From SVTX01 sp964526505 (GTDB lineage: Bacteria; Bacillota; Clostridia; Oscillospirales; CAG-272), in assembly GCA_964526505.1 (NCBI GenBank), contig CAZGJC010000028.1, forward strand, positions 1 through 21,894: a stretch of DNA of 21,894 bases, written 5' to 3'. A program made the translations under genes and the position numbers. Positions within the stretch are counted from its first letter, which is position 1; every line of letters begins with the position of its first letter. Under the pieces are notes generated by a model, which saw only the letters and a program-made list of their open reading frames with translations, did not search any database and had not been told where the DNA came from. Positions 1-7,735 of the stretch are shown here, in pieces.

Positions 1-2
1 GC

Positions 3-128
3 GAGAACATTGTCTATACTTTTTTGGGTGTTGCACTTGTTATTATAATCTGCCGAGGTGTCACGCAAAGCGTGACGGAGGGATTGTTTAACACCAAAAT
101 CCCCTTCGAACCCCCGTCTGGCAGGTAA
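3..128 (+). CDS. Possible 3' end of a membrane protein gene (partial)
   Basis: An open frame enters from the left edge and runs 41 codons to a TAA at 126-128. Its first 16 residues (ENIVYTFLGVALVIII) are strongly hydrophobic, like a final transmembrane helix. The rest (CRGVTQSVTEG and onward) is the translation of the palindromic element at 51-125, not ordinary protein sequence. A bidirectional terminator follows at 143-184, as expected for a gene converging on the TauE gene. The family cannot be named from so little sequence. If the element is an insertion, the older C-terminus would have ended at the TAA at 149-151. Confidence is limited because only about 16 codons of native sequence are visible. 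Confidence 0.4.
   Translation, partial: ENIVYTFLGVALVIIICRGVTQSVTEGLFNTKIPFEPPSGR
51..125. repeat. Short palindromic element, MITE-like
   Basis: A perfect 7-bp inverted repeat (GTCACGC at 60-66, GCGTGAC at 70-76) with a 3-nt loop lies inside a segment that begins TGCC and ends GGCAGG. The segment is flanked by identical TAATC pentamers at 46-50 and 126-130, which look like a target-site duplication. It has no coding capacity of its own. I infer a small non-autonomous mobile or REP-like element. Only one copy is in this window, so repetitiveness is not shown here. Confidence 0.45.
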
Positions 129-142
129 TCTCCCAAAGCCCC

Positions 143-184
143 AAAAAATAAGTGAAGTCAGAAATACGACTTCACTTATTTTTT
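143..184. terminator. Bidirectional intrinsic terminator
   Basis: A perfect 17-bp stem (143-159 with 168-184) has an 8-nt loop. It is A-rich on the left and T-rich on the right, so both strands give a GC-containing stem ending in a U run. It lies 2 nt beyond the stop codon of the TauE gene and serves it on the minus strand. It also serves the convergent partial gene on the plus strand. Confidence 0.85.
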
Positions 185-186
185 GC

Positions 187-957
187 TTATTTGTTTATAT
201 AAGACACACACAGAACGGCAATTCCGAGAACTATGAGTATCACACCCGTAAGGCGGTTAAGCGTCGAGGGCTTTGCTTTGTTTGCAAACACCGCCGCCAA
301 CCGAGCGAACAGAAGCGTCGATATTACGCAAACTATAAGACACTTCAAATCAGGCATACCGCCGATTGCAAAATGGCTCACCGCACCCGTAAGAGCCGTA
401 AATGTCATAATAAATACGCTTGTGCCTACCGCTGTTTTAAGTTCGTAACCGAGTACACTTGTGAGAATGAGAAGCATCATCATTCCTCCGCCCGCACCGA
501 TAAATCCGCATATAAAACCGATAAGTATTCCGCATAACACCGATTGTATCGCTCTCTTTTTTGCACTCACTCCGAGCATTTTTTCCTTTGTCGTCATAAC
601 GGGCTTAACCACAAACTTGATTCCCAAAATCATAGTCATAAAGACCGAAAAATTGCCCATTGTGTTTGACGGAACAAGACTTGAAATCCAACTTCCGACA
701 AACGTCATAATCAAAACGGATATCATCATTATAAGCCCGTTTCTGATGTCGATATTTTTATTCTTTCCGTATGTGTAAGCACTCACGGCACTTGCAAGCA
801 CGTCCGACGCAAGTGCGATTCCGACAGCGGCATATGCGTCCATACCCAAAAAAGTTATAAGCATGGGGCTGATTACGGCGGCCGCACTCATTCCTGCAAA
901 TCCCGTGCCAAGCCCTGCCCCGAGTCCTGCAATTATACATATTATTACTTCAAACAT
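187..957 (-). CDS. TauE/SafE family permease
   Basis: Predicted polytopic inner-membrane transporter of the TauE/SafE (DUF81) family, whose members move sulfite, sulfoacetate or other small anions. The length (256 aa) suits the family. Two homologous halves each carry a Gly-rich motif: GLGAGLGTGFAGMSAAAVISP near the N-terminus and GFICGFIGAGGGMMMLLILT in the middle, with hydrophobic helices throughout. I place the start at 957 because GGAGGAA at 961-967 sits 5 nt upstream. An upstream in-frame ATG at 981 would lie at the likely transcription start given a TATAAT at 987-992, so it is unlikely. The substrate cannot be told from sequence. It is a single-gene unit ending at the terminator at 143-184. 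Confidence 0.88.
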   Translation of the reverse strand: MFEVIICIIAGLGAGLGTGFAGMSAAAVISPMLITFLGMDAYAAVGIALASDVLASAVSAYTYGKNKNIDIRNGLIMMISVLIMTFVGSWISSLVPSNTMGNFSVFMTMILGIKFVVKPVMTTKEKMLGVSAKKRAIQSVLCGILIGFICGFIGAGGGMMMLLILTSVLGYELKTAVGTSVFIMTFTALTGAVSHFAIGGMPDLKCLIVCVISTLLFARLAAVFANKAKPSTLNRLTGVILIVLGIAVLCVSYINK

Positions 958-986
958 AACTTCCTCCGAAATATCAATCAAATTGT

Positions 987-992
987 ATTATA
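987..992 (-). promoter_or_regulatory. Probable -10 box for the TauE gene
   Basis: TATAAT on the minus strand, about 30 nt upstream of the start at 957. No good -35 hexamer lies at 16-18 nt; the nearest TTAACA would need a 20-nt spacer. The call is therefore weak, but the box is perfect and well placed. Confidence 0.4.
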
Positions 993-1047
993 AACCCTTT
1001 TTGTTAAGTGTGTGTTAATTGAAATATAAATCTTATGCTTTTTCCGA

Positions 1048-1076
1048 TTGACAAACACCACTAAATATATTATAAT
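1048..1076 (+). promoter_or_regulatory. Consensus sigma-A promoter for the rlmL-like operon
   Basis: TTGACA (1048-1053) and TATAAT (1071-1076) are separated by exactly 17 nt, so both hexamers match the vegetative consensus perfectly. The start codon at 1107 lies about 30 nt downstream of the -10 box. This should be a strong constitutive promoter for the methyltransferase - rsmA - lysozyme operon. Confidence 0.85.
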
Positions 1077-1106
1077 TTACATATAATATTTGAAAGGATT
1101 AGTTTA

Positions 1107-2384
1107 ATGCAACTTGTCGCAACCTGCCTTTTCGGGCTTGAAAAACAACTTGGAGAAGAAATAGACGCATTGGGTCTTAAAAGAATAAAAACAATAGATG
1201 GAAGAGTTATTTTTGAGGGTGAAGAAAAAGATATCCCACGAGCAAATATAAATTTACGCTTTGCCGAAAGAGTTTTTATCTTGCTTGGAACTTTTCACGC
1301 AGAATCCTTTACCGAACTCTTCGACGGCACAAATGCAATTCGTTGGGATGAATGGATTGGCGTGTCTGACGAGTTTCCCGTCACGGGACACTCCATCAAA
1401 AGTAAATTAACGTCCATTCCCGATTGTCAAAGTATAGTAAAGAAAGCGATAGTAAACAGACTTTCGGCATCTTACGGCGTGTCGTGGTTTGAAGAGACGG
1501 GCGTTAAGTATAAAGTCGAATTTTTCATATTAAAAGACGAGGCGTATCTTATGATAGATACCTCGGGTGCCCCTCTGCATAAGCGTGGATATCGCCCTGC
1601 ATACGGCGCCGCACCCCTCCGAGAGACGCTTGCGGCCTCTATTGCAGCCCTCTCACGCCCCTCTGAGGACGTCCTTTTTTGGGACCCTTTCTGCGGTTCG
1701 GGAACGATAGCAATCGAAGCAGCCCTTATAGCAAAAGGGATTGCACCGGGATTAAATCGTGATTTTGTATCACAGAAATTTACACGTATCGCCTCTTCAA
1801 TGTGGCTTGATGCGGTTGAAGAAGCCGAGTCAAAAATCATAAAAAACAGCAAATTTGAAGCGTGGGCGTCGGATATTGACGAGGATATACTTGATATTAC
1901 ATATGAAAACGCACTTCGTGCAGGCGTTGAGGAAAACATAAATATTTTTTGTGCAGACGCACGCAAAATAAAAAAACCATCCGAGCGAAAAGGCAGTATC
2001 GTATGTAATCCGCCATACGGGGAACGCATGGGCGAAACGGAAGAAATAGAACAACTTTATCGTGAAGTCGGAAAAAATTTGTCTGATTTTGAGCCGTGGC
2101 ATATATATTTTATAACATCTTGCGATTATTTTGAAAAACTTTACGGCAGACCCGCAGATAAAACAAGCAAACTTTACAACGGAATGATTCCATGCCGTTT
2201 ATACCAATTTTTCAAACCATACAACGGAAAGCCTTTAACTTATCAATCACATAAAACTCCAAAATCATATGGTGGAAAATATACGGATAATTGCAGAAGA
2301 AAAAATAATTTGAACATGCGAAGATCCGAAGATAAGAAAGTCGGCATATCCGATAATTCGAGAAAAAGAAAGGAATATAAATAA
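1107..2384 (+). CDS. THUMP-domain class I SAM-dependent rRNA methyltransferase (RlmL/YpsC-like)
   Basis: Predicted 23S rRNA guanine-N2 methyltransferase of the RlmL/YpsC family, 425 aa, cytosolic. The N-terminal ~155 residues form the ferredoxin-like plus THUMP RNA-binding region, followed by the linker signature HKRGYR near residue 158. The Rossmann methylase domain has SAM motif I DPFCGSGT (193-200), the acidic ribose-binding loop ASDIDED (254-260) and the catalytic motif NPPYGER (301-307). The KLYNG element is at 355-359. The start at 1107 has GAAAGGA upstream. The last ~48 residues, from about 378, form a Lys/Arg/Asn-rich tail with no domain I recognise. The stop overlaps the rsmA start by 1 nt (TAATG), so the two are translationally coupled. 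The exact target nucleotide is inferred from the family only. Confidence 0.9.
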   Translation: MQLVATCLFGLEKQLGEEIDALGLKRIKTIDGRVIFEGEEKDIPRANINLRFAERVFILLGTFHAESFTELFDGTNAIRWDEWIGVSDEFPVTGHSIKSKLTSIPDCQSIVKKAIVNRLSASYGVSWFEETGVKYKVEFFILKDEAYLMIDTSGAPLHKRGYRPAYGAAPLRETLAASIAALSRPSEDVLFWDPFCGSGTIAIEAALIAKGIAPGLNRDFVSQKFTRIASSMWLDAVEEAESKIIKNSKFEAWASDIDEDILDITYENALRAGVEENINIFCADARKIKKPSERKGSIVCNPPYGERMGETEEIEQLYREVGKNLSDFEPWHIYFITSCDYFEKLYGRPADKTSKLYNGMIPCRLYQFFKPYNGKPLTYQSHKTPKSYGGKYTDNCRRKNNLNMRRSEDKKVGISDNSRKRKEYK

Positions 2385-3250
2385 TGTTGAATTTATGTTC
2401 ACCAACAACAATCCGACAAATTATGGATATGTTTGGATTGAATTTCAAAAAAGAATTCGGTCAAAATTTCTTAACCGACAATATGGTTGTTGAAGATATA
2501 GCATATGCTTGCTATCCCGATTCGGATATTACCGTCCTGGAAATAGGTCCGGGCATTGGATGCATGACACGTTGTCTTTGCGAAAGATACCGTGATGTTG
2601 TTGCATTGGAAATTGATTCAGGGCTAATTCCGGTTTTGAAATATACGCTTGATGGCTACAAAAACGTAACTATTATAAATGATGACGTTATGAAGGCGGA
2701 TCTCGGAGAAGTTTTAAAACCATATTTTGCCAAAGGAAAGGTTGCTGTGTGTGCAAATCTTCCGTACTACATAACAACGCCCATACTTATGAAGTTGATA
2801 GAATCCGGTCTTCCGTTTGAAAGCATAACTGTTATGGTTCAGACCGAAGTTGCACAAAGACTTTGTGCCGGTGCAGGAGGAAAAAATTGCGGAGCTATTA
2901 CCGCCGCTATTGACTATTACGGTCAAGCGGATTTATTATTTACCGTTAATGCGGACAGATTTATGCCACCGCCGAAAGTAAACTCATCGGTTGTACATAT
3001 AACATTATGGAAAGATAAACCAATAAAACCTTTGTCAGAAGAAATGTTTTTTAAAACTATAAAAGCGGCGTTTGAACAACGAAGAAAAACTCTTCCGAAT
3101 TCACTTTTAACCGGATTTCCTGAAATATCAAAGGAACGTCTCACTCAAATAGTAATCGAATGCGGTCACAGTTCAGATATTCGAGGTGAGCGTTTGACTG
3201 TAAAAGATTTAGCAACACTTTCCGATAAACTTTATGCGGAACTTCAATGA
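2384..3250 (+). CDS. rsmA: 16S rRNA (adenine1518/1519-N6)-dimethyltransferase
   Basis: RsmA/KsgA dimethylates two adjacent adenines in the 3' terminal helix 45 of 16S rRNA, a late step in 30S maturation. The 288-aa length is normal. Visible motifs are the N-terminal KKEFGQNFLTD, SAM motif I EIGPGIGCMT, the catalytic motif NLPYYITTPIL and the C-terminal EQRRKTLPNSL. The ATG at 2384 has AAAGGA at 2369-2374 and shares one base with the preceding stop codon. It is the second gene of an rRNA-modification operon. A lipoprotein gene follows after 10 nt, so rsmA is probably co-transcribed with it. Confidence 0.96.
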   Translation: MLNLCSPTTIRQIMDMFGLNFKKEFGQNFLTDNMVVEDIAYACYPDSDITVLEIGPGIGCMTRCLCERYRDVVALEIDSGLIPVLKYTLDGYKNVTIINDDVMKADLGEVLKPYFAKGKVAVCANLPYYITTPILMKLIESGLPFESITVMVQTEVAQRLCAGAGGKNCGAITAAIDYYGQADLLFTVNADRFMPPPKVNSSVVHITLWKDKPIKPLSEEMFFKTIKAAFEQRRKTLPNSLLTGFPEISKERLTQIVIECGHSSDIRGERLTVKDLATLSDKLYAELQ

Positions 3251-3260
3251 TAATTTTGAT

Positions 3261-4928
3261 ATGAAGATTACAAAATTACTACCAATACTTACGGGTTTGC
3301 TCATTTGCTGTTGTCTAATAGGTTGCGAAAATAATAGCCTAACTGATGAGACAACAAACGTATCGTTACCCTGTCAACACGGTGATATAATCAGTGAGAC
3401 AATTGCTCCGACTTGTGAAAGCAATGGATATACAGTAAACAAATGCAACAATTGTGATTTTTCATATTGCTCTGATTTTATCCCTGCCACCGGTCACACA
3501 TATTCAGATACAACAACATCTCCAAAATGCGAAAGTGCGGGTTACACCGAATATACGTGTTCCTGTGGATTTTCATACAAATCCGATTTTGTGAGTGCAT
3601 TGGGCCATAATTATATAAAAAAAGAAACCATTGCTCCAACTTGTTCTCGTAAGGGATATGCTGTATACGTATGTTCTTCTTGTGACAAATCTTATAATTC
3701 CGACTATACCGAGCCGATTGGACATATTTATACGATTAATAAATCGGTACCAGAAACATGCACATCTTATGGTTTTACAGAATATACTTGCGAATGCGGA
3801 TATTCATATCAAGCAAATTTTGTTGAACCTACCGGACACAATTTTGTTCTTGCCGAAAGAAAATATGCCACCATTTCACAGCGTGGTTTCAGTGTTTATA
3901 AATGCAACTTATGTAATTATGAATATACCGGAGATTATGTTTTTTATAATCAAATAAGTGCAAATGCTTATTCTGGCAGTTCCGAACCGGTCGCTTATGG
4001 AATAGATATTTCACAATATAATCACACATATGACAATGACGGAAATCCTGTGTCGTTAAATTGGCAAGCCATAAAAGATGAGGGTGTGCAATTTGCAATT
4101 TTACGTGCATATGGCAAAAACAAGGACGAAGCGTTTGAATTAAACTATAATGACGCAAAAGCAGTCGGCATGTCGGTTGGAGCATATTTGTATACATATG
4201 CAACAACAGTTGAGGAAATAAAAGCGGAGGCATATAAATTGCTTTCATGTCTTGAAGGAAAGCAATTTGAATATCCGATTTATCTTGATATTGAAGACCC
4301 GTCGTTGCAAAATATACCCACCTATGATTTAATGCAAATATGTATTACATTCGTTGAACTTTTACAAAGCAAGGGATATTATGCATCAATATATGTAAAT
4401 AACAATTGGTTAATCAATTATTTAGAACCCGACTTTATACTAAACAATTTTGATGTATGGTATGCAAGATATCCATCCAATGTAGATATTGAATTTATCG
4501 ACAAAGAATCTTTTCCCACTTGGAGTGTTGAGCAATATGGGCAACATCTTGGAATGTGGCAATTTACTTCAAACGGAAAACTAAATTCCATTGAAATCCA
4601 TGATAACCAAGGTAATAGGCTGTATACAGATTTGAATGTGGCATTCAAAGATTATCCATTAATTATGAACGTTTGGGGTCTTAACGGGCATGGCGAAACT
4701 CCAACAACAGAAAAAAATTATTTATGGGTTCTCGCAAATCTTAACGTTCGCAGTACCCCCGATTTTGATGACGCAAATAATATCATTGGATTTATAAAAA
4801 AAGGCGATATGGTTGAAGTACTCGAAAAAAATGAAAACTATACAGTTATTAAATACAATGGCAGTATTGCATACATAACGGCTAACACAAAATACATATC
4901 TTTCAGCGATCCGTTGGAAATGATATAA
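3261..4928 (+). CDS. Secreted GH25 lysozyme lipoprotein with Cys-rich repeats and SH3 domain
   Basis: Predicted surface-anchored muramidase that cleaves MurNAc-GlcNAc bonds in peptidoglycan. From the ATG at 3261 (555 aa) the N-terminus is a lipoprotein signal peptide with lipobox LIGC, Cys22 being the lipidated residue. An in-frame ATG at 3234 would overlap rsmA and add nine polar residues before the signal, so I reject it. Neither start has a strong SD, suggesting coupling to rsmA. Domains: five Cys/His repeats (about 46-227), a GH25 catalytic domain (about 240-460) and an SH3-like domain (about 487-547, ANLNVRSTP and IKKGDMVEVLE). GH25 landmarks are GIDIS (247-251), YLDIED with Asp343 and Glu345 as the catalytic DxE pair, WQFTS (433-437) and DLNV. 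It ends at the terminator at 4939-4972. A role in wall remodelling or attack on other cells is inference. Confidence 0.9.
   Translation: MKITKLLPILTGLLICCCLIGCENNSLTDETTNVSLPCQHGDIISETIAPTCESNGYTVNKCNNCDFSYCSDFIPATGHTYSDTTTSPKCESAGYTEYTCSCGFSYKSDFVSALGHNYIKKETIAPTCSRKGYAVYVCSSCDKSYNSDYTEPIGHIYTINKSVPETCTSYGFTEYTCECGYSYQANFVEPTGHNFVLAERKYATISQRGFSVYKCNLCNYEYTGDYVFYNQISANAYSGSSEPVAYGIDISQYNHTYDNDGNPVSLNWQAIKDEGVQFAILRAYGKNKDEAFELNYNDAKAVGMSVGAYLYTYATTVEEIKAEAYKLLSCLEGKQFEYPIYLDIEDPSLQNIPTYDLMQICITFVELLQSKGYYASIYVNNNWLINYLEPDFILNNFDVWYARYPSNVDIEFIDKESFPTWSVEQYGQHLGMWQFTSNGKLNSIEIHDNQGNRLYTDLNVAFKDYPLIMNVWGLNGHGETPTTEKNYLWVLANLNVRSTPDFDDANNIIGFIKKGDMVEVLEKNENYTVIKYNGSIAYITANTKYISFSDPLEMI
3396..3941 (+). 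repeat. Five tandem ~37-residue Cys/His protein repeats
   Basis: Within the lysozyme lipoprotein, five modules follow the pattern APTC-x3-G-[YF]-x-x-Y-x-C-x(1,2)-C-x-x-SY-x-x-[DN]-[YF]-x(4)-GH. Repeats 1, 3 and 5 have CxxC while 2 and 4 have CxC, so the array reads A-B-A-B-A. Repeat 5 lacks both the first Cys and the final Gly-His. A Cys-Gln-His just before repeat 1 looks like the end of an older module. Three Cys plus one His per module suggests metal binding or disulfides. Similar PTC...GH modules are common in clostridial exported proteins. Confidence 0.8.
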
Positions 4929-4938
4929 TAAATTCACA

Positions 4939-4972
4939 AAAAAGTCGCAAGAAATATTTCTTGCGACTTTTT
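4939..4972. terminator. Bidirectional intrinsic terminator
   Basis: A perfect 34-nt palindrome with arms AAAAA-GTCGCAAGAAAT and its complement ending in TTTTT. In RNA the central AT bases would form the loop. It lies between the convergent lysozyme (stop at 4928) and typA (stop at 4977) genes and works on both strands. Confidence 0.88.
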
Positions 4973-4976
4973 ATAA

Positions 4977-6821
4977 TTATTTATTTTCCTGTGCCGCTCT
5001 GCGTGCTTTCATCATTTCTTTCATGCGGAGTTCGGTATTAAGAATCTTTTTACGTAAACGTATGGATTTAGGTGTAACTTCAATAAGTTCATCATCGGTT
5101 ATAAACTCAATCGCTTCTTCAAGACTGAATATTGTAGGAGGCGTAAGCAACAGTTTTTCGTCAGCACCTGAACTACGTATAGCGGTAAGATGCTTTTCTT
5201 TGCACGGATTGACCGCTATATCGTCATTTTTGGGATTTTCACCTACAATCATACCCTCATAAACAGGCGTTTGAGGACCGACGAAAAGATTTCCTCGCTC
5301 TTGGGTATTGTAAAGACCATAACGTGTGGTAACTCCCGCCTCGGACGCAACAAGTGCACCGGTAAATCTCATAATAATACCACCTCGGTATGGCTGATAA
5401 CCGTCAAACAAGGTATTTAACACACCCTCACCGTGTGTTGCGGATAAGAACTCAGAGCGATAACCGAAAAGACACCTTGATGGTATGAGATATTCTACTC
5501 TCATTCTGCTACCCATTGGGTTCATTTCTATAAGGTCACCTTTTCTTTGTCCGAGTTTTTCTATAACGGCACCAACGTATTCAGACGGAACGTCGAGAGT
5601 AACTCTCTCCATCGGCTCACATTTTATGCCGTCTATTTCTCTTAAAATAACCTTAGGATTAGAACATGTTAACTCATATCCTTCTCTTCTCATATTTTCA
5701 ATGAGAATTGAAAGATGCATTTCTCCTCTTCCGGATACAATAAATTCGTCTGTCGTCTCTCCGTCACGAACACGAAGCGAAACGTCTTTGAGGAGTTCTC
5801 TGTAAAGTCTTTCACGAAGTTGACGTGAAGTTACGTATTTTCCTTCTTTTCCTGCAAGTGGGCTGTCGTTTACCGAGAAAGTCATCTCGACAGTGGGTTC
5901 ACTTACTTTGACAAATTCAAGTGGCTCCGGGTTTGCAGGGCTTGCAATTGTATCGCCGATAGATATGTCACCTGCACCTGAAAAACATACAATATCGCCC
6001 ATTTTGGCATTTTCAACGGGAACTCTAACAAGACCATCTATCTGATAGAGTGATACTATCTTGGTTCTCACGGGTTTTTGATCCGGTTTATGATAGTTAC
6101 AAATTGCAACTTCTTGACCGACTTTGATACTGCCTCGTTCAATTCTTCCTATACCGATACGTCCCACGTATTCGTTGTAATCGATAGACGATACGAGCAG
6201 TTGGAGATCTCCGTCCATGTCACCTTCCGGTGCGGGTATATATTCAAGAATTTTCTCGAAAAGCGGAACAAGATTTTCACCGGGAACATTAGGATCCTCA
6301 GACGCCGTTCCCTCTCTTCCAGAGCAATAAAGCATTGGAGAATCAAGTTGTTCGTCAGATGCACCGAGATCGATAAGCAGTTCGAGAATTTCATCTTCTA
6401 CTTCTCCGAGACGTGCATCGGGTTTGTCTATTTTATTGAAACATACTATAACCCTATGATTGAGTTCCAAAGCCCTTTTGAGAACAAAACGAGTTTGAGG
6501 CATGGGACCCTCTGCGGCATCTACGAGAAGTATAACGCCGTTTACCATTTTAAGTACACGTTCGACTTCGCCTCCGAAATCGGCGTGACCGGGAGTGTCT
6601 ATAATATTTATTTTTACATCTTTGTAATGTACAGCCGTATTTTTTGCAAGAATGGTAATACCTCTCTCACGCTCTATATCACCGGAGTCCATTACACACG
6701 TAACGGTTTCTTGGTTATCACGATAAATTCCACCCTGTTTAAGTAAGCCGTCAACAAGTGTTGTTTTTCCGTGGTCAACGTGTGCGATTATCGCCACATT
6801 TCTTAAATCCTCTCTTACCAT
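4977..6821 (-). CDS. typA: Ribosome-associated translational GTPase TypA/BipA
   Basis: TypA/BipA is an EF-G-like GTPase that binds the 70S ribosome and supports 50S assembly and growth under stress. The product is 614 aa, the usual length. G motifs are AHVDHGKTT (13-21), RGITI, DTPGH, NKID and CSGREG, followed by the EF-G-like domain II and the TypA-specific C-terminal domain. I choose the ATG at 6821 (MVREDLRNVAIIAH) because AAAAGGGG at 6827-6834 is 5 nt upstream and family members begin this way. The ATG at 6842 has no SD and would add seven residues. It is monocistronic, with its own extended -10 promoter at 6861-6889, divergent from the HAD gene. Confidence 0.96.
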   Translation of the reverse strand: MVREDLRNVAIIAHVDHGKTTLVDGLLKQGGIYRDNQETVTCVMDSGDIERERGITILAKNTAVHYKDVKINIIDTPGHADFGGEVERVLKMVNGVILLVDAAEGPMPQTRFVLKRALELNHRVIVCFNKIDKPDARLGEVEDEILELLIDLGASDEQLDSPMLYCSGREGTASEDPNVPGENLVPLFEKILEYIPAPEGDMDGDLQLLVSSIDYNEYVGRIGIGRIERGSIKVGQEVAICNYHKPDQKPVRTKIVSLYQIDGLVRVPVENAKMGDIVCFSGAGDISIGDTIASPANPEPLEFVKVSEPTVEMTFSVNDSPLAGKEGKYVTSRQLRERLYRELLKDVSLRVRDGETTDEFIVSGRGEMHLSILIENMRREGYELTCSNPKVILREIDGIKCEPMERVTLDVPSEYVGAVIEKLGQRKGDLIEMNPMGSRMRVEYLIPSRCLFGYRSEFLSATHGEGVLNTLFDGYQPYRGGIIMRFTGALVASEAGVTTRYGLYNTQERGNLFVGPQTPVYEGMIVGENPKNDDIAVNPCKEKHLTAIRSSGADEKLLLTPPTIFSLEEAIEFITDDELIEVTPKSIRLRKKILNTELRMKEMMKARRAAQENK

Positions 6822-6860
6822 ACTTACCCCTTTTAATTTCATTAAAAATTTACGAATATT

Positions 6861-6889
6861 ATTATATCACAAATTGTTAAAATATTAAA
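6861..6889 (-). promoter_or_regulatory. Extended -10 promoter for typA
   Basis: On the minus strand TGTGATATAAT gives TGn directly before a perfect TATAAT (6861-6866). A weak -35 (TTTAAT, 6884-6889) lies 17 nt upstream. The predicted 5' UTR is about 33 nt. The sequence around the -10 box (ACAATTTGTGATATAAT) is almost identical to the smsC promoter. Confidence 0.75.
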
Positions 6890-6894
6890 TTAAA

Positions 6895-6927
6895 AAAATG
6901 ACGATTATTTACATCTTTCGTCATTTT
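6895..6927. other. Inverted repeat in the typA/HAD divergent intergenic region
   Basis: A 10-bp inverted repeat, AAAATGACGA (6895-6904) with TCGTCATTTT (6918-6927), has a 13-nt spacer. On the minus strand it is followed by a run of seven T, so it has terminator form. However, it lies upstream of the typA promoter with no gene reading into it from the right on that strand. It could stop antisense transcription from the trxA side or be an operator shared by the divergent promoters. Confidence 0.5.
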
Positions 6928-6961
6928 GATTTGTGCAATCTGACATTGTTCCTTTTTGAGG

Positions 6962-6990
6962 TTGATTTTTAGAATGTTTTGTGATATAAT
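6962..6990 (+). promoter_or_regulatory. Extended -10 promoter for the HAD phosphatase gene
   Basis: TTGATT (6962-6967), a 17-nt spacer and TATAAT (6985-6990), with TGa immediately before the -10 box (TGTGATATAAT). The ATG at 7022 lies about 31 nt downstream with AAAGGA at 7008-7013. Confidence 0.8.
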
Positions 6991-7021
6991 TTTCTCAATT
7001 AAACAATAAAGGAATTATAGA

Positions 7022-7684
7022 ATGATTAAAGCACTTATATTCGATCTTGACGGTACCGTTGCAGATACCATTTATGCTATCAATGAAGGAATCAACTTAA
7101 TGCTCAAAGAACTCGGATATCCTCCAATCGACTACGATGACGTTCTTTCTTTTGTAAATTTCGGAGCAAGAGGATATGTTGAATGTGCGTTACCCAAGGA
7201 TGCTCCTCATGATGATAAATATATAGACCATGCATTGGATATATACAATGAAAAATATGCACTTACGTATATGCATACGAAGAGTTGCTACGACGGTATA
7301 CCCGAAGCAATTGAACAACTGTCGCACAAATTTAGATTAGGAATGTTGTCAAACAAACAAGATGAGTTTGTAATAAAACTTGTAGATCAACTGTTTCGTC
7401 CCGATCTTTTTGAAATCGCACACGGAGTCAGGTCAGGTATAGCACCAAAGCCGAGTCCGGATGCACCATTAGAATTTGCAAAATTTTTCAATCTGGAACC
7501 GGAAGAAATGGCATTTATAGGAGATAGTGATATCGACGTAAAAACAGCGATAAATTCCGGGATGATGGCTATTGGCGTTTCCTGGGGATATAGGGATGAG
7601 CAAATTTTGCGTTCGGTAGGAGCTAAATATATAGCACATACACCGAAAGAACTCGTTGATATTTTACTGAACATGGAAAAATAA
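7022..7684 (+). CDS. HAD superfamily hydrolase, phosphoglycolate phosphatase-like
   Basis: Cytosolic phosphatase of the HAD superfamily, subfamily IA, 220 aa. It resembles Gph, which removes phosphate from 2-phosphoglycolate, but the substrate is not fixed by sequence. Motif I is DLDGT with nucleophile Asp8 and acid/base Asp10. Motif II is the Ser in MLSNK (Ser110), motif III is Lys143 in APKPSPD, and motif IV is GDSDID with Asp168 and Asp172 for Mg2+. A helical cap lies between residues 15 and 85. The start at 7022 has AAAGGA 8 nt upstream. It is transcribed alone from its own promoter and converges on trxA at the terminator at 7693-7731. Confidence 0.9.
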   Translation: MIKALIFDLDGTVADTIYAINEGINLMLKELGYPPIDYDDVLSFVNFGARGYVECALPKDAPHDDKYIDHALDIYNEKYALTYMHTKSCYDGIPEAIEQLSHKFRLGMLSNKQDEFVIKLVDQLFRPDLFEIAHGVRSGIAPKPSPDAPLEFAKFFNLEPEEMAFIGDSDIDVKTAINSGMMAIGVSWGYRDEQILRSVGAKYIAHTPKELVDILLNMEK

Positions 7685-7692
7685 TGAAATAA

Positions 7693-7731
7693 AAAATCGA
7701 CCGTCACCTGTGTATGGCAACGGTCGATTTT
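7693..7731. terminator. Bidirectional intrinsic terminator
   Basis: A 12-bp perfect stem, AAAATCGACCGT (7693-7704) with ACGGTCGATTTT (7720-7731), has a 15-nt loop. The A and T tracts at its ends serve both directions. It separates the convergent HAD gene (stop at 7684) and trxA (stop at 7736). Confidence 0.82.
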
Positions 7732-7735
7732 CTAT

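Noticed and set aside
100..125. tRNA-like TTCGAACCCCC motif near the left edge
   Set aside because: The flanking bases do not form a T-arm (the C runs on both sides cannot pair), and no acceptor stem or anticodon arm is present.
6078..6746. 222-codon open frame opposite typA
   Set aside because: It is wholly antisense to the strongly supported typA gene, has no SD and no recognisable motif. The same reasoning excludes other long antisense frames such as 1472-2029 and 8432-8959.
6822..6842. Upstream start for typA
   Set aside because: The first ATG has no SD, while AAAAGGGG sits 5 nt before the ATG at 6821, which gives the usual family N-terminus.
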